64,000 bases of DNA from the NCBI GenBank assembly GCA_947179485.1, contig OX359247.1, forward strand, positions 40,524,801-40,588,800, given 5' to 3'. The translations under genes were made by a program, and so were the position numbers. The DNA comes from Allacma fusca. Lineage: Eukaryota > Arthropoda > Collembola > Symphypleona > Sminthuridae. This document shows, in pieces, positions 15,493 to 28,295 of this stretch. Numbering within the stretch: position 1 is the stretch's first letter; each line of letters begins with the position of its first letter. The notes beneath the pieces were generated by a model. That model worked only from the letters and a program-made list of their open reading frames with translations. It ran no database searches and was not told the origin of the DNA.

Positions 15493-18400
15493 ATGTCCTC
15501 AAGTAAGGAGCTCATGGTTGGGGGGAAACCCTTGTCAGCCCTGAGGGTCGTGGACCTTAAAGAAGAGCTGGAGAAACGTGGGCTGAGCAAATCCGGCTCC
15601 AAAAAAGATTTAGCTGATCGGCTCAAAAAAGTAGGCACATTTTTAAAAAAAACAAAAATTTAATTCAATAATAATAATCTACTCTCAAAATTTTATCATG
15701 AGGTGGACGGACACAACATAATAACTCCGTATACTCCCTACTAATAAACAAAACATTATTCGAATATTTGAAATATTTTTAAAGTTCAGGCTACAACCAA
15801 ATTATACGGGTGTTGCTCCCAATAATTATCTCCGCCGGGGGTGTCTGATATAATTTCGCCACAGTCCCTTGATTGACCCTCTCTCAAATCCCGTCCGTCC
15901 TGGAATTCTTCAAATTCCTTTGGATATAAGAGTTACATTTCAGAAGCGGGAATAATAATTGACATCCTTCAATTAATCAAAGCTCATTCGAAGATAGTCC
16001 AATACTTGCCACCATATTTAAAAAATTGTAAACAGTAATATCCTCTAATTTCATTTTTTTACCCCCCTGTACAGTAAAAACCCGCTACCAGACATGAAAT
16101 TGTATAATTAAGTAGATTTCCATTACATAAGAATGCAATTTTACATTTCTTTTCAATATTAATCTTCCGTCTCAGGATGTATTCATTCGGGAAGGTAAAT
16201 AAAGCAAAATACATTTTAGTTACAAGGGACAAAAATCCAAAATTCCTTTATAATTTCTTCTTGAATAATTTCTTATAAAGAACCTTATAATCAACTGGAA
16301 TATTTCAAGGACTATATTTTTAATTAAATAAGTTTTTTATTTTTAAGGGAGTATACGTTTCAGAGGAAGAGAGCATTCATTGGATTTATTTCCCTTGAAG
16401 TTCTGTCCCACTGGATGCCCTTTTAAATGCAAAACATGTGTAGAATATTTTTCTAATTAGCCAAAAATAACATAAATAAGAGACATCATACAGAGCAGAG
16501 CTGCGCACAAGTACAAGTAGTACACGAGTATATCAAGTCAAGTTCGCGTTCGGGTCGTGGTCAAGTAAATAAATTTAAAACCATGAACGGTTCGGGTCGT
16601 GTTCAGGTATTTCATGGACTTGACCATGATTTCTTACCTCAAGTCAAGTTCGTGGTCAAGTATAATTATTTTACTTGAACCATAGTACTTGATCATGTTC
16701 AAGTAAATATTAAGAAGTACTTGACCACGAACTTGAGTTTTTCGTTTACAAGTTCAAGTAATTTTGCTTGTGCAATTATTCATGGCTGAGGGAGTTTTCA
16801 ATTCACTTACGATTCACTGTACTAAATGAAACTTAAAACGGCATTTAATACGTCATTTTAAGCGGCATTTGTTAATTTGTTCCGTGTACGCAAATACAAA
16901 AGAAAGCTCAACATTCATATGGCTCCGTGGAAATGTTAGCACCCATGTTTATAATAGTATGTGGCAACAAAACCTAAAAGGAGTTCTGTGTTCACCGAAA
17001 ATGTCAACTCAGTCACCAGACCCACCCGGTACAAAAAATCAGAGTAGATCTGCAGTGTACCATCGTTCTACATTCATTGAAAGGAACCAAAAATACAATT
17101 ATTATTTTTAGAGGCGGTTGCTCGCAAAATGCTGGGTGAAACCTAGTGTGTTAGAAACCCAGGTTCGCTTTCATTATAAATATAAATTCAATAAAATTTA
17201 AGTATTTTGAGGTCCAATGGATTACTTGAAAGTACTCGAAAGTTCAAGTTCATGGTCAAGTTCGGGTCATGGTCAAGTCAAGTTGAAGTTGGAGCCGAAA
17301 CGCGCGTATAAAATCATGGTCAAGTAATCTGAGAATTACTTGAAAACCCGAACTTGTTTCATTCAAGTATTACTTGAACTGAAAATGTCAAGTTCGGGTA
17401 ATCTTGAAATACGTACTTGAGAGGTCGGGGTCAAGTCAAGTTCGTGGTCGGATCTTTGTAAATACTTGACCCGAGCGCAGCACTAATACAGAGTTCCCTA
17501 TAAATAAGTAAATATCCCTTCCCGTATAGATTATTCGGATTTAATATAGTAATTATAAGAGAGTTGAGGAATTCTAGGGCATTTGGACGGTGTCCGCTTG
17601 TGCAAGGGGGTTGGATTACTCCGGTTTAAATAACTACAAATAATATAAAAAACAATGACTCCCAATCCGTCATTTATTTACTGAGGTGTAATGCCAGAGA
17701 GTCGAGACTATAAATTATTTACTTTTAAAACAATTTATCATCACTTGTTATTCCCTGCGACATATGAGACATTCCCCGCCCGCCCACTTTGCCCGCACTA
17801 CTTTGAACTTGAGACTTTCATAGGAGTCTATAAAGCAAAGCAGGCTTAGCATAGCAGGTTTGGGTTTTGGAGACCGACACGGACGTGAAATGGTACCGAC
17901 GTTCCCCGACCAGCCAACAACACTCAACTCAACTCAACTCAGAGAGCAGTACAGAGTGAGCGGAGTGTATGGGAAGTGTGCATGGTCGGCATTTAGTCGC
18001 ATTGCACCGCTATTATATATGACTTGAAAAAGACAAAGTGCAAGTGGGAATAGGAATAGAGTGGGTAGTAGTTCCTATAGACTCATTTGTATACTCATAC
18101 TTGAAAAACTGTATACAAAATACAAAACTGAGGGAGAGAGAGAGAGAGAGAGACGGACAGACAGACAGACATATTATAATCTGAAAAATACTCATATAAA
18201 TTCGCACAGCGTACATTTTATTAATTTGTTCCTTGTATAGATATATCCAGTCGTCCCGTGTAAGGTTAGATTTAAATAAATGACTGGTGGCTACTCAGCC
18301 GGATTTCTTGTGAATTTTCTTTAATTTTCAGATATTACTCCACGATTCGTAAAAATCATAGACTGTTCCTATATATTAAGACTCAAATATTGTTCCTTCA

Positions 18401-21400
18401 TTTGTGAACGACCCGACCGACAGGAGAGATTTGAAATTGACATTCCAGTCTTGATTGTAAATATTATATGACTGTGTGTATAGTATAGTCAGCGTCCATT
18501 AATTTCTTGGGTTTCTGGGCAGACTGAAAAAGTAGACGAAATTGTTTGGGAGAGTGTTATTTAATAATTTAGTTTGTGGGGACTAAGTTGTAGCGTCTTG
18601 ATATTATGTAAAAATTGGGAGAGTTAACAGGAGATAATTCTATAATTATTATAGTGACGAGAGATTTAAGATTTAGTTCAGGATTATTGTGAGACTGGTG
18701 ACAGGAGACTGTTATTTGATTTTGTAGAATTTGTTACTTGAGAATCAGCGAAATATTCAGAGCTCGACGGACGAAGAGCAGCTTCCAAACCTATCGGTGA
18801 GTAAAATATTAATTAATAGTTTGGGTCAATGATCATTATTACAGTTGGTGGGGAAGACTTTGATGGGGATGGGTTATTGGAAAGATTTTTGGGAGGATTT
18901 AATGTGATGAGTATGTTTGGATTTTTCAGACGAGGGAGCAGCTGGCTGAGAATCCATTTTTGAGAGACTATTTTGAGTCTCAAGCTGAGCTTTATCATTC
19001 CCAAAAAGTAGTCAAAAAATTATATGAAGGGATGGCTCACACTCCCGACGAGCAGCAACCGGCTGCGGCCCCTGTAGTGGAAGATACAAAGGAACAGAGA
19101 CAACCCTCCCCTGAACCTCAAGTCCCACAGGCTCAGCCTGAGTTGGAGAAACCTTCTGAACCAGCCCCAGCACCTTATACTAAAGCACTTCGATCCAAAG
19201 CAACGCCGGTGGTGGCAGAGTCTGAGCCCGTGGAGCCGGAAACTCCGACTGTGAAGGAATCGAAAGTACCTCCAGCAAAGGTTGTTCCAGAACTTGTAGT
19301 AGCTTCGAAGAGTAAACCCCCCAAAATTGAAGAATATGAAGCTAAAAAAGATGAGCAACCTTCTAGACCTCGAAGAGGAGAACAGCCTTCGAAACCCTCA
19401 AAGGTTGATACAGCTGCGAAACCTTCAACGGTTGAAGCTACAAAACCTCCAAAAGTCGAAGAAGTTTCAAAACCTCCAAAAGATGAAACAGTTGCTAAAC
19501 CTCCCAAAATAGAAGCAGTTGCTAAACCTCCCAAAGTGGAAGCAGTTGCTAAACCTCCCAAAGTTGAAACAGTTGCTAAGCCTCCCAAAGTTGAAGCAGT
19601 TGCTAAGCCTCCCAAAGTTGAAGAACCTACAAAACCTCTAAAAATTGAAGAACCTTCAAAACCTCTAAAAGTTGAAGAACCTTCAAAATCTCTAAAAATT
19701 GAAGAACCTTCAAAACCTCTAAAAGTTGACGAAGCTGTAAAACCTCCAGTAATTGAAGAAGCTGCAATACCTCCAGTAGTTGAAGAAGCTGCAATACCTC
19801 TGAAAATTGAAGAAGCTGCAATACCTCCGAAAATTGAAGAAGCTGCAATACCTCCGAAAATCGAAGAACCTTCAAAAGCTCCACAGGTCGAAGAACCTTC
19901 AAAAGCTCCACAGGTCGAAGAAGTTGCAAAACCTCCAATAGTTGAAGAAACTGCGAAACCGCTAAAAGTTGACGAAGCTGCAAAACCTCTTATAGTCGGC
20001 GACGTTGCAATAACTCCAAAAGTTGAAGAACCTCCGACAGCTCCAAAAGTTCAAGAACCTCCACCTCTAAAAGTTCAAGAACCTGTAAATCATGTAAAAG
20101 ATGAGCCTTCTAAACTTCCAGTAGTTGAGGAGCGTGTGGAGCCTCCAAAGGTGGAAGAAAAGTTAAAATCTCCTATCGTAGAGAAGGTCCAAAAACCTGA
20201 AGTCCCTTCAAAGGTGGAAACTGAACCTCCCTTAAAGAAAGAATGTAAACCTCAAGCAGTGGAAGAACCACAAAAAACTTTGGTGGAAGAGAAGCTAGAA
20301 CCCACCGAGTCCAGCCACGACGCTGGAGCAGTTGAAGATAAATTAGTAAAAGAGCTTCCTACCCCTGAACCCGAACCGCAGAAAGCTGACAAAGGTCTGA
20401 AACCTGTAAAGAAATTAATTTCTGAAGAGGAATCTGAAAAATTGTCTGTGAACCCTACCAAGGACCAAAGAGATGAACCCTCTGTAGACAAAGAGACTGT
20501 TCCTAACGAACTGCCTCAAAGTAAGGATGACAAAGAGGAAGAAGAAAGCGAAAAGGCTACTGATGAAGATGAGGATGAAGAAGAGTCCCGAGTGGAGGAG
20601 GAGGAAGAACCTGAAAAGCCACCCGTACAAAAAACATTGCAATCCTCCCCACGGCGTCCCATGGAGGAAGTCTTAGACTATGGAGATGAAGAATCAAATG
20701 ACAAGAAGGAGGAAGAGACAACTACGTGGAAAAGGCGAGTCTTAAAACGGAATTTCCAACCGGACATAATTAATGAAGCCAAATCGGGTTCTGTCGTTAG
20801 CGACTCTGCAAAAGTAGTTTCATCTCCAAAGTCTCCTTCAGAAAACCCTGACAAAATTAAGGCTGCGGTTGTTAGAAGTGAGCAAATGGATGTGGACGAA
20901 GTTCTTGATTATGGCGAGGAAGAGTCGGATATTAAGAAGGATGAGTTTATTTGGACCAGGAGGATCCTTCGGCTGAAAAATAGATGTTCCGTCGTTGATA
21001 AAACTGAAAAGAAATGGAACAGAGGAGACCGAAAACCTGTTGTTGTTACTTCCAAAGTTTTAGAAGTAATGATTAATATTATCATTCATTCATTCCTCTA
21101 AGATAAATTATTTGTTTGCCTTTCAGTCAGTGAAACTGTTGTGAAAACCAGTGCTAATATTTACTTTGTCGTCCATTCCAGGCATTTTTCCCAGACGTCA
21201 AACCTCTTCCAGAAGCCGAAGTGAGACTAGAAGAACGAATTCCTAAAGAACCTGAAGAGCCAAAAGAATCGAAAGTGGAGGCTGCTTCAGAGAATGTAGA
21301 TGCGGCGGCAATTGGTGGAACATTACCAAATATCAAAAGAAAGATTAGTATAATTCCTTTCGTAAGTGGTGAAAGACAAATTTTATCGTCATGACTGATT

Positions 21401-23158
21401 TAGAGAATATCTAGTTTTCACCTTGATGATGATGTTGGCATATTTATTTCTAGGAAGAAACTGTGAAAGAATTAACACCTCCTAGAAATCCCTTGACAAA
21501 TATCCTGGTCATTACTAACCTAACCCGACCCTTCACATTAATGCAGCTCAAGGAACTTCTTCAGCGAACAGGTACCATAGAGGATATTTGGGTCGACAAA
21601 ATTAAATCAAAATGTTTAGCAAAAGTAAGTTTTTACAAGTAATTACCGTTTTTTAAGTCTATGTATCTGCTAGGCATGAGCACATCGAGACAGCAAATCG
21701 AGATTCTCGATATTCTCGATCTTTTTTTACCATCGAGACTAATCGAGACATCTCGATAATTTATCGAGAATCTTGTTAATTTTTCGTCTCGATAAAATGC
21801 GCATACGCGTCAAAAAAGCGGATACTCTGTATAAGAATGCGAAACTCATAGAGTCTGAACAATGGTGGAAAATGTTTTACTGAATTCGGATGTTAACTCT
21901 TCAATGAAAAAAATATTGCTGCAGTGAATTTAAAAATATTTCGGTGGAGAAGATTAATTTCACATCACATCCAAGAGGATCAGGAGAAAATTATATCGAG
22001 AGAACTACATTAATATTATAGTTTTAAATAAGTTGTGGTTTTAATGAATACGGGGACTTGCAAAATTAACCACAATGTACATTTTTGTCCCCTTATTCAA
22101 TAATTTTGGGCTGTCTCGATTGTCTCGATATGAATGTGTTCTCGATGTCTCGATTTATAAAATTCTCGATCTCGATATTTTGTTCTAAAACAAGAACAAG
22201 ACTATCGAGAATTTTAAATGATTCGAGACACTCATGCCTAGTATCTGCTGCATGAACTTGCATTGATATTATTCATTTGACCAATGAAAGTGGAGCTCAT
22301 TTTAAATGGATACTTTATTGCAGTTTGAGAAACAAGCAGATGCAGAGGAAACCAGATCTGCACTACATGGTATAAAATGGCCCCCGTCCAACCCCAAAGC
22401 TCTTTTTGTTGATTTTACTACAGACTCAGAGTTTGATCAAGTCACTAAAGAGCCAGAAGAGAAAAAGGTCAAAGTAGAAAAGCCCAAGGTAAATCTTTGC
22501 ACGCTAATTTTTTCATCATGATTCTGAAAGTGTATGCGAGAATGGTGCAGGTTGCAGGTTATCTTGATTTGCATGTTTGGTATTATAGGAGGCTAAAGCA
22601 TTGCCCGTTCGAGAGTGGGACCTTGGAAAGAGATCCAGGTCAAGGTCACCAGGGAGAGCGAAGAGGTCGGGAAGCGGGGATAGGAAGCGTGCCAGGAAAT
22701 CTATTTCACCACATAGTCGCCGGTCTCCACATCATGGTATTGCCATTTTTGCCCAAATTATAAGATATTCAATCAACTTTTATTTTAATTTAGAGTGATG
22801 TTGTTCTATAGTCAGTTGTTATGGTGAAATATTTCAGACAAGAAATCACGAGACCATGATATAAAGGAAGAGACACAAGTAAAGGCTCTTGACGAATTAT
22901 TTCGCAAGACTACAGCTACTCCTTGTCTGTATTGGCTCCCTCTCACACCAGAACAGGTGAGGATTTTGGAATGTCCAGGCTTTTCGACTAATTGTATAAG
23001 AAATTAAATATGTATATGACTATGATAACATGATTAGGGAAGTGTTGATAATTCTTATTGTGAATGTTTAGATATCAGAAAAAGAAGAATTAAGACGTAA
23101 AAGAATGGTGGAGAGGGAGCGTCGTTTGGCAGAAATGGAGAAACTTCGCCCTCGTTAA
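15493..23158 (+). CDS. ACIN1: Acinus (apoptotic chromatin condensation inducer), nine exons
   Basis: Acinus is a nuclear RNA-binding scaffold of the ASAP complex (with RNPS1 and SAP18), which associates with the exon junction complex. Exons: 15493-15630, 18761-18796, 18930-21065, 21182-21361, 21454-21624, 22324-22488, 22589-22736, 22838-22956 and 23072-23158. All introns are GT/AG and phases close, giving about 1059 aa. Exon 1 carries a SAP domain (residues about 13-46; [15 protein letters not shown] core). Residues 210-450 are a nonapeptide repeat tract, followed by an acidic region with two copies of an EVLDYG module. The RRM-like domain spans exons 5-6 (residues about 831-930; [15 protein letters not shown], then [10 protein letters not shown]). 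Exon 7 is Arg/Ser-rich. Exon 8 has the RNPS1/SAP18-binding motif ([19 protein letters not shown]). A basic coiled tail ends the protein. Family assignment is secure. Intron 1 is 3.1 kb and holds a hAT-type element, and intron 5 holds another. Confidence 0.93.
16496..17485. mobile_element. Non-autonomous hAT-type element in Acinus intron 1
   Basis: 990-bp insertion with short imperfect terminal inverted repeats (CAGAGCTGCGC at the left; TAGTGCTGCGC read inward from the right). It is flanked by a perfect 8-bp target duplication, ATACAGAG, at 16488-16495 and 17486-17493. Both termini fit the hAT YARNG pattern. The interior is packed with TCAAGT/ACTTGA motifs near both ends, like transposase-binding subterminal repeats. 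No transposase frame is visible, so it would depend on a partner elsewhere. Confidence 0.85.
18134..18171. repeat. GA and ACAG microsatellites
   Basis: Simple (GA)n tract directly followed by four ACAG-type units, in Acinus intron 1. Confidence 0.9.
19383..20105 (+). repeat. 27-bp coding minisatellite in Acinus exon 3
   Basis: About 27 tandem units, 25 of 27 bp and 2 of 24 bp, each encoding a nonapeptide of the type x-x-x-K-P-P-K-V-E. Subfamilies are clustered: AVAKPPKVE units first, then EPSKPLKVE, then EAAIPPKIE, then EPSKAPQVE. This order suggests stepwise local duplication. The frame is open throughout. The tract is Pro/Lys/Glu-rich and likely disordered. Confidence 0.95.
21671..22240. 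mobile_element. Non-autonomous hAT-type element in Acinus intron 5
   Basis: 570-bp element with terminal inverted repeats TAGGCATGAG. Perfect 8-bp target duplications, GTATCTGC, lie at 21663-21670 and 22241-22248. Subterminal zones are dense in TCGAGA/TCTCGA motifs. There is no coding capacity for a transposase. Removing it with one target copy restores an ordinary short intron between the two RRM exons. Confidence 0.9.
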
Positions 23159-23481
23159 GGAATTTTCAATACAAAAGAATTTTGGCACAACATTGTATCT
23201 AATATTACCTCTTTGTTCCTAACCTTTCCTTTTTACCTGTTATATAGTTACTAAAACAATTCGGTCTCTCAGTACTTATTCACCATAATACCTCCTTTTT
23301 TGTTCCCCTTTTCATAGTTGTTTGCACTCGTCCTTTCTACTTTACTACTACTCCCTTGTGGTTGTGATTATTAATTTGAAAAATTCCTGGTTTTCTCCTC
23401 CCAATGTTTAAAATCATTTAACTTCATATATGTTATGTGTATGTAGATTTTTTTTCCAGGTCTAGCGTCTCTTCACGAGGG

Positions 23482-23588
23482 TTACTTCAAATCTGTTAAT
23501 ACTTCTGGTGTCACAGCAAGATGATGAATAAATGGAATTTTTAATTTTTTAGGATTTCCCTTCTTCTTCGGATCAACTTTGTATTGCT
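23482..23588 (-). CDS. Possible terminal exon of an unidentified gene
   Basis: After a plausible acceptor (CCCATAG, exon from 23588) the minus strand stays open for about 35 codons to a TAA at 23482-23484, giving a Lys-rich peptide that ends with VTPEVLTDLK. It overlaps the Acinus polyadenylation region on the other strand. The VTPEVL segment recurs in the candidate exon at 29014-29122. No upstream exon or product recognised. It may be chance or a decayed copy. Confidence 0.2.
23527..23532 (+). terminator. Polyadenylation signal AATAAA for Acinus
   Basis: Canonical AATAAA about 370 nt after the Acinus stop codon, on the coding strand. Confidence 0.55.
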
Positions 23589-25291
23589 CTATGGGAAAAA
23601 AGTACGTTGACAAAAATATGTCTGTGTTTTGCTACAATGCAAAATTCAAAACTTGGAATCATATTTATCCCACAATATCAATTATTTATTATTGTCAAAA
23701 TATTCCTCAATCACAAACAGTATAGTAACAACTGCCGTTATCTAATGAAATAAATCGCAATTGCTCATTGCTAAAAGTTGCTGAATTGTATTTTTAACCC
23801 TTGAAAGTCTGATTTGCCAAACTCTTCGTTCCAATTTGACTGATTCGTACATTACAGCAGTACATGCACACGGAAACAACCGAGGTAGCATTATGAACCT
23901 TTACTTGTAATTAGATATTTGTGATTGTAGTCTCCGGTGTAGATACTCACAATCATATAACTGATAGATTTGCTTATGTTTTGTAAAACTTCTCGCATGA
24001 ATTAATAGTTGTCGTGCCCTCGTCTTCACGAGAAACACTGAACATTTCACTGAACACAAGAATAGCAATCCCATTATTAACTGTTTCTACACATATATAA
24101 GAACTCAAAGTCATATTACTTTAAAAGCAATAAAGGAACAAGATCCATTACGAACCTACCTCTTAGCCTGTATTTGTACATTAGAGGCTTTTCCTGGGAG
24201 GTGGAAACACCATTAAATATCTCGCGAGTCCTGGTTAAAAGTATATGTAAACTCAGGATTCGTCCATGTAATTCAAAATGTTTTCATCAAATTTAGAAAT
24301 TATAAAACCAAGAGATACACATGTAAAAGTAATGCTGCATTTCTTTAAAAAGTTCACAAGCCAACCTTTTTTGAGTTTTTTTTTCACAGAAAAACTGCGT
24401 CAATCGAATCCAACTATTTTTAAATGACATATTTTTGTGAAATCTGTGACCTCCGCAGGTCAGATAAGCGGAGACGGGGTCCAGGATAAAAGTCATAGTA
24501 TACTGTAGATATATATATGTAGGTCAGTGTCGGTACTTTAACTTGTTGCCACTTTAGTCCGCGACCCATCTTAAATAATCAGAGTTTCCATATTTGGACA
24601 ACAGTAAAGAAGCCCTTGAGAAATTCATATGCAACACACCATCAATCGTTTCAGAATAACACAACGTCCGTAGAGTGTCCAGTTTAAAACTCATGAATTA
24701 AACCCATGGCGGACCAATCGTGCCCAGGTAACAAATTTCCATTCCTAGGGGGTATGTGTTTAAAGAACATACTAAAAAAAGGTATATCGCATTCTTGCCT
24801 ATGTTGACACTATATTCAAGGATAACTGCTCGGGTTTCTATGATGACAAGGTAACAAACAATGTTTGTATTATTTTTTAGATCTATTTTCAGTTTCATGT
24901 TCAGATTCAGAAATGCCATGTTTAATGGGTAATTGCTGTGGTCCTATTTCCCTGTGTATATTACATGTACAACTTTTGGTGCTGAACAACTCACAATCAG
25001 TACCAGGCGTGGACTTTAGGATATGAGTAAGTAATAGAGTACATTCTCATATCCACATTTTATTAATTATATATGAGTGAATCATATTATTAATGACTTT
25101 TATTGTCTTAATAAAACTTTACGTTTCTGTATTGCCTTATTTTTCAATTTTTACAAATAAGAATTACCATGTAAATATTTATAAAAGATTTAATATAACC
25201 GATAGATTGGTAGTAAGCATGTAGTTTCCACACCTTTATGAAATCTAGATGTCGCCTCAATATAACATGTTTACATTACGCCGAGAGGGCC
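23589..25291. other. No supported gene
   Basis: AT-rich intergenic sequence between Acinus and the Rap gene. Its right edge is the Rap 3' UTR, with a minus-strand AATAAA at 25099-25104. Nothing else recognised. Confidence 0.45.
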
Positions 25292-26427
25292 TTACAGAAT
25301 AGTACAGCAGCCTCCACTACTCTCCTTCTTTGTTTGTTTGCTCATTGTATCTCTGTTCAAGTTGATCTGCTTCACCAGGTCCGTAAAAATCTGTCAGGAA
25401 TTCAGAAAAACATTTAATACTTCGTCTTAAGCTTTGCACCACATGTATAGTTTGCTTAATGGGCACATATGAGTCAAACTTGTAACATTATTTTCTAGGA
25501 TCTAATAAGCGTTTGCTTCAGCATGGTCAACATTCAAATTTCCCATGAGAAAAACAATTAAGATTACGATTAAGAACACCCTGAATTATTATTCTATTAT
25601 TATCATGACTCTCATTGTCGACCACTCATGTTTTAAATCCAAGACCCAACAACCTATTTAACTTTTAAATTAAATAATTTTAGAAATGGTTTCGATATCC
25701 ATAATTTGCACGTCCTCTTACTTCGTTAACATTGATTCGGGATTTGGCCGAAGCTTCAAAGAAGCTGACACCAAATTTATCAGCTAGGCTTGACCCTTCC
25801 TCTATTCCAACTGCACGCTCATTTTCCAGATCACATTTGTTGCCCACAAGTACCATCGGAATTTTATTCTCGCCCTATATAGTATAAAAAATCAACCTAG
25901 ATAATTTCTATGGGAATAATTGTAATTGAACATATAACTTTGCCAACAATAAGCCTTCCATATGTAAGCATGTCAAGAAGCTTGAATAGCCCTACTTTAA
26001 CTCTAAGAATTTGTTCTCGTAGCTCATGAAGGTCACTGAGGGTGGATTGGGTTGTAATTGAGTAGACTAATACAAAACCCTGGCCAGTCTTCATGTACAG
26101 ATCCCTCATAGCAAGAAATTGCTCCTTTAGTAAAACAAGCAAAAAATATACTTTTATTTTCCTTAGCAAATGTGATCAATTATTTATTCATTTGCTTTTG
26201 TTGCAAATCCAACAAGGTATACAATCAGCAGTGTCCACACTTACTGTTCCAGCAGTATCAAGAATCTCCAGCATGCATTGTTGATTATCCAACTCAATTT
26301 GTTTCCTGTAACTGTCTTCAATTGTGGGGTCATACCTTTCTACGAATACTCCCTGGACGTACTGTACCGTGAGAGATGACTTCCCAACACCTCCGCTCCC
26401 ACAGACAACGATTTTGTACTCGTGCAT
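25292..26427 (-). CDS. Rap1: Rap1-type small GTPase, four exons
   Basis: Ras-family GTPase of the Rap1 branch, expected to act at membranes in adhesion and polarity signalling. Exons in transcript order are 26427-26245, 26124-25996, 25874-25722 and 25390-25292. All join in phase 0, giving 187 aa. Visible motifs: P-loop GSGGVGKS (about 10-17), effector region [12 protein letters not shown] (about 32-43), DTAGT with Thr at position 61 (a Rap hallmark where Ras has Gln), NKCD guanine-specificity loop, and an SAK loop. It resembles Rap1 rather than Rap2 in the [13 protein letters not shown] and REQILRVK segments. The C-terminus ends CCTIL, so CTIL is the CaaX box. The final Leu predicts geranylgeranylation, and the adjacent Cys could be palmitoylated. 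The hypervariable tail is less basic than in canonical Rap1, and there are substitutions such as Cys before the P-loop, so this may be a divergent paralogue. Confidence 0.9.
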
Positions 26428-28295
26428 TTTGTGAATAAGGAGTTATTTTACTACTCTTGTTGAGATTTTAAGAATTGTCCCTGGCTCAATTTCAGAATTT
26501 CACTGCAGTTGTTAAAATTAAAGCAAAATTAAATAGTACAAGGAATTTCCAGTTATTTGTCCACTCAAACGCAAGTGCTGACTTGAGGATAATATTCGCA
26601 TATGTAATATAAATAGTGTACGCGTATACGCTCGCAATGCCACAAAAAGTTTTCCTCGGGTGAGGTGTGAGTGTGAGATTGTCCTAAAACTGGTCAGAGC
26701 AAAAATTCCGTCGGCCTTCTTGGAAAAAATCAAAACAGATTTTGTCCCTGATTTAACTATGGAACTAATTATTAATACTGTCTGTGAGGGCTATATATAC
26801 ATATAAAAGTATGAAATATCACAATATTAATATACTGTACGTACTAGTTATTTTAATTCAATCTTTATCTATGTATTTAACGCAGTTTGACATAAGAGTG
26901 TCAAATTGATTTTTATGCAATTATTATGACTGTATTTTAAATCCAGTATAAAATAATTATAGCTACAAATTTATTGATGACCACACCAGTAACCGCAAGC
27001 ACGAAAAGAGTCCGTTGCTCAAGTGGGAGCAAAAATACCAACTAAATGCCTTAGTAAAGAAAACAAAATGTGTCAACCACAATTTCCTCGTTTAGCTTAT
27101 ACAATCGGAACTTTTACACGGGAACTTGGCTTGAGTGTACAAGTGTACAGTGAGTTGACAAAACCATACTCACTTCGTAACTGGCCATATCTGTCGTTGA
27201 AAGCTTATCTCTCTCAAACTGTCCCTGCAATGAGTCTACAAATGAATCATTTAAAGGCTTAGTAATCCTTCCACAGAACTTAAATGTATTGTATTTGTAA
27301 TCCAATGTCAACTCAAGAATAATTTCTTGGGAAAGGAAACGCGTAGAGTAGTCCTTATTAGAGTAGTGCGCGACTAAAATGAATACTGGAAAATTCATTT
27401 GATACACATAATTAAGTTAATCATCTTGCATAAAAAATGTTACTCACTAACAGCCAGTGCATTTTAAAAACTTACATTTCCTAATGTCATAGGAGTTTCA
27501 CACAGTTAAAGACCATAGTGCATTTTCCGCTTATTAAAATAACATCCGTAAAAGGAGCAAAAATTTGAGTGGTCTGTTATACATGATTAAGACAAAATAA
27601 CACTTTTTATCTTCTGGAAAACGATAGTTGGATTCCAGGAGATTGAGACAAAACATGCAAAAGACATGGGAGAGAGAAAATGCACTTCAGAGGGGGCTCT
27701 TACAGTGAGGGCATACTGTAGTGACTGCACGTTGCAGCAAGGAAAAACAGTTGTGAAAATCTGGCAAAATACATAGTACTATCATAGATACGTACCTAAT
27801 AATAAGGTACATTTCGTATAATTATCGACGTATGCATATTCTGACTAGAAATCTGCAGATCATTATATCTATAATAAAATTAATATATCTGCAGTAGCAA
27901 CTTCCTCAATTAGATTCCTTCGCATCTTGCCAACTTCCAGTCCTGCTCTTGAATTCCTTCAGCCTTAATCCTTAGCATTTTGTGCTCAAACTCTTAATAA
28001 AGCGAAAAAATTGAGAAAATTCCTCACAATTGGCAGTAGACGAGACTAAATTTTTAGGTCTAAAAATAGTAACGTCACACATGTTTGCTGCCAGTAGGTA
28101 AAACTTAAATTTCGAAAGGTGTATTAGGGTAAAATCTATTAAAATCCGTAACCTACAAATTGAATTGCTTGTTGTCATTAAGGGTTTGCAGTTGTGGTGC
28201 TTACAGACAAGCAGACATCAAGACATCCACGATATGTATTTCGCATTCACTTCACCCCTAAAAATCATCGCTACGCGATAATTTGAGGCTTCGCG
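26428..28295. other. No supported gene
   Basis: AT-rich intergenic sequence upstream of the Rap gene. It presumably includes the Rap promoter, but I see no clear TATA box. Short open frames only. Confidence 0.45.

Noticed and set aside
18813-20642. Several minus-strand frames opposite Acinus exon 3
   Set aside because: They are complements of the Pro/Lys/Glu repeat tract and overlap a securely identified gene.
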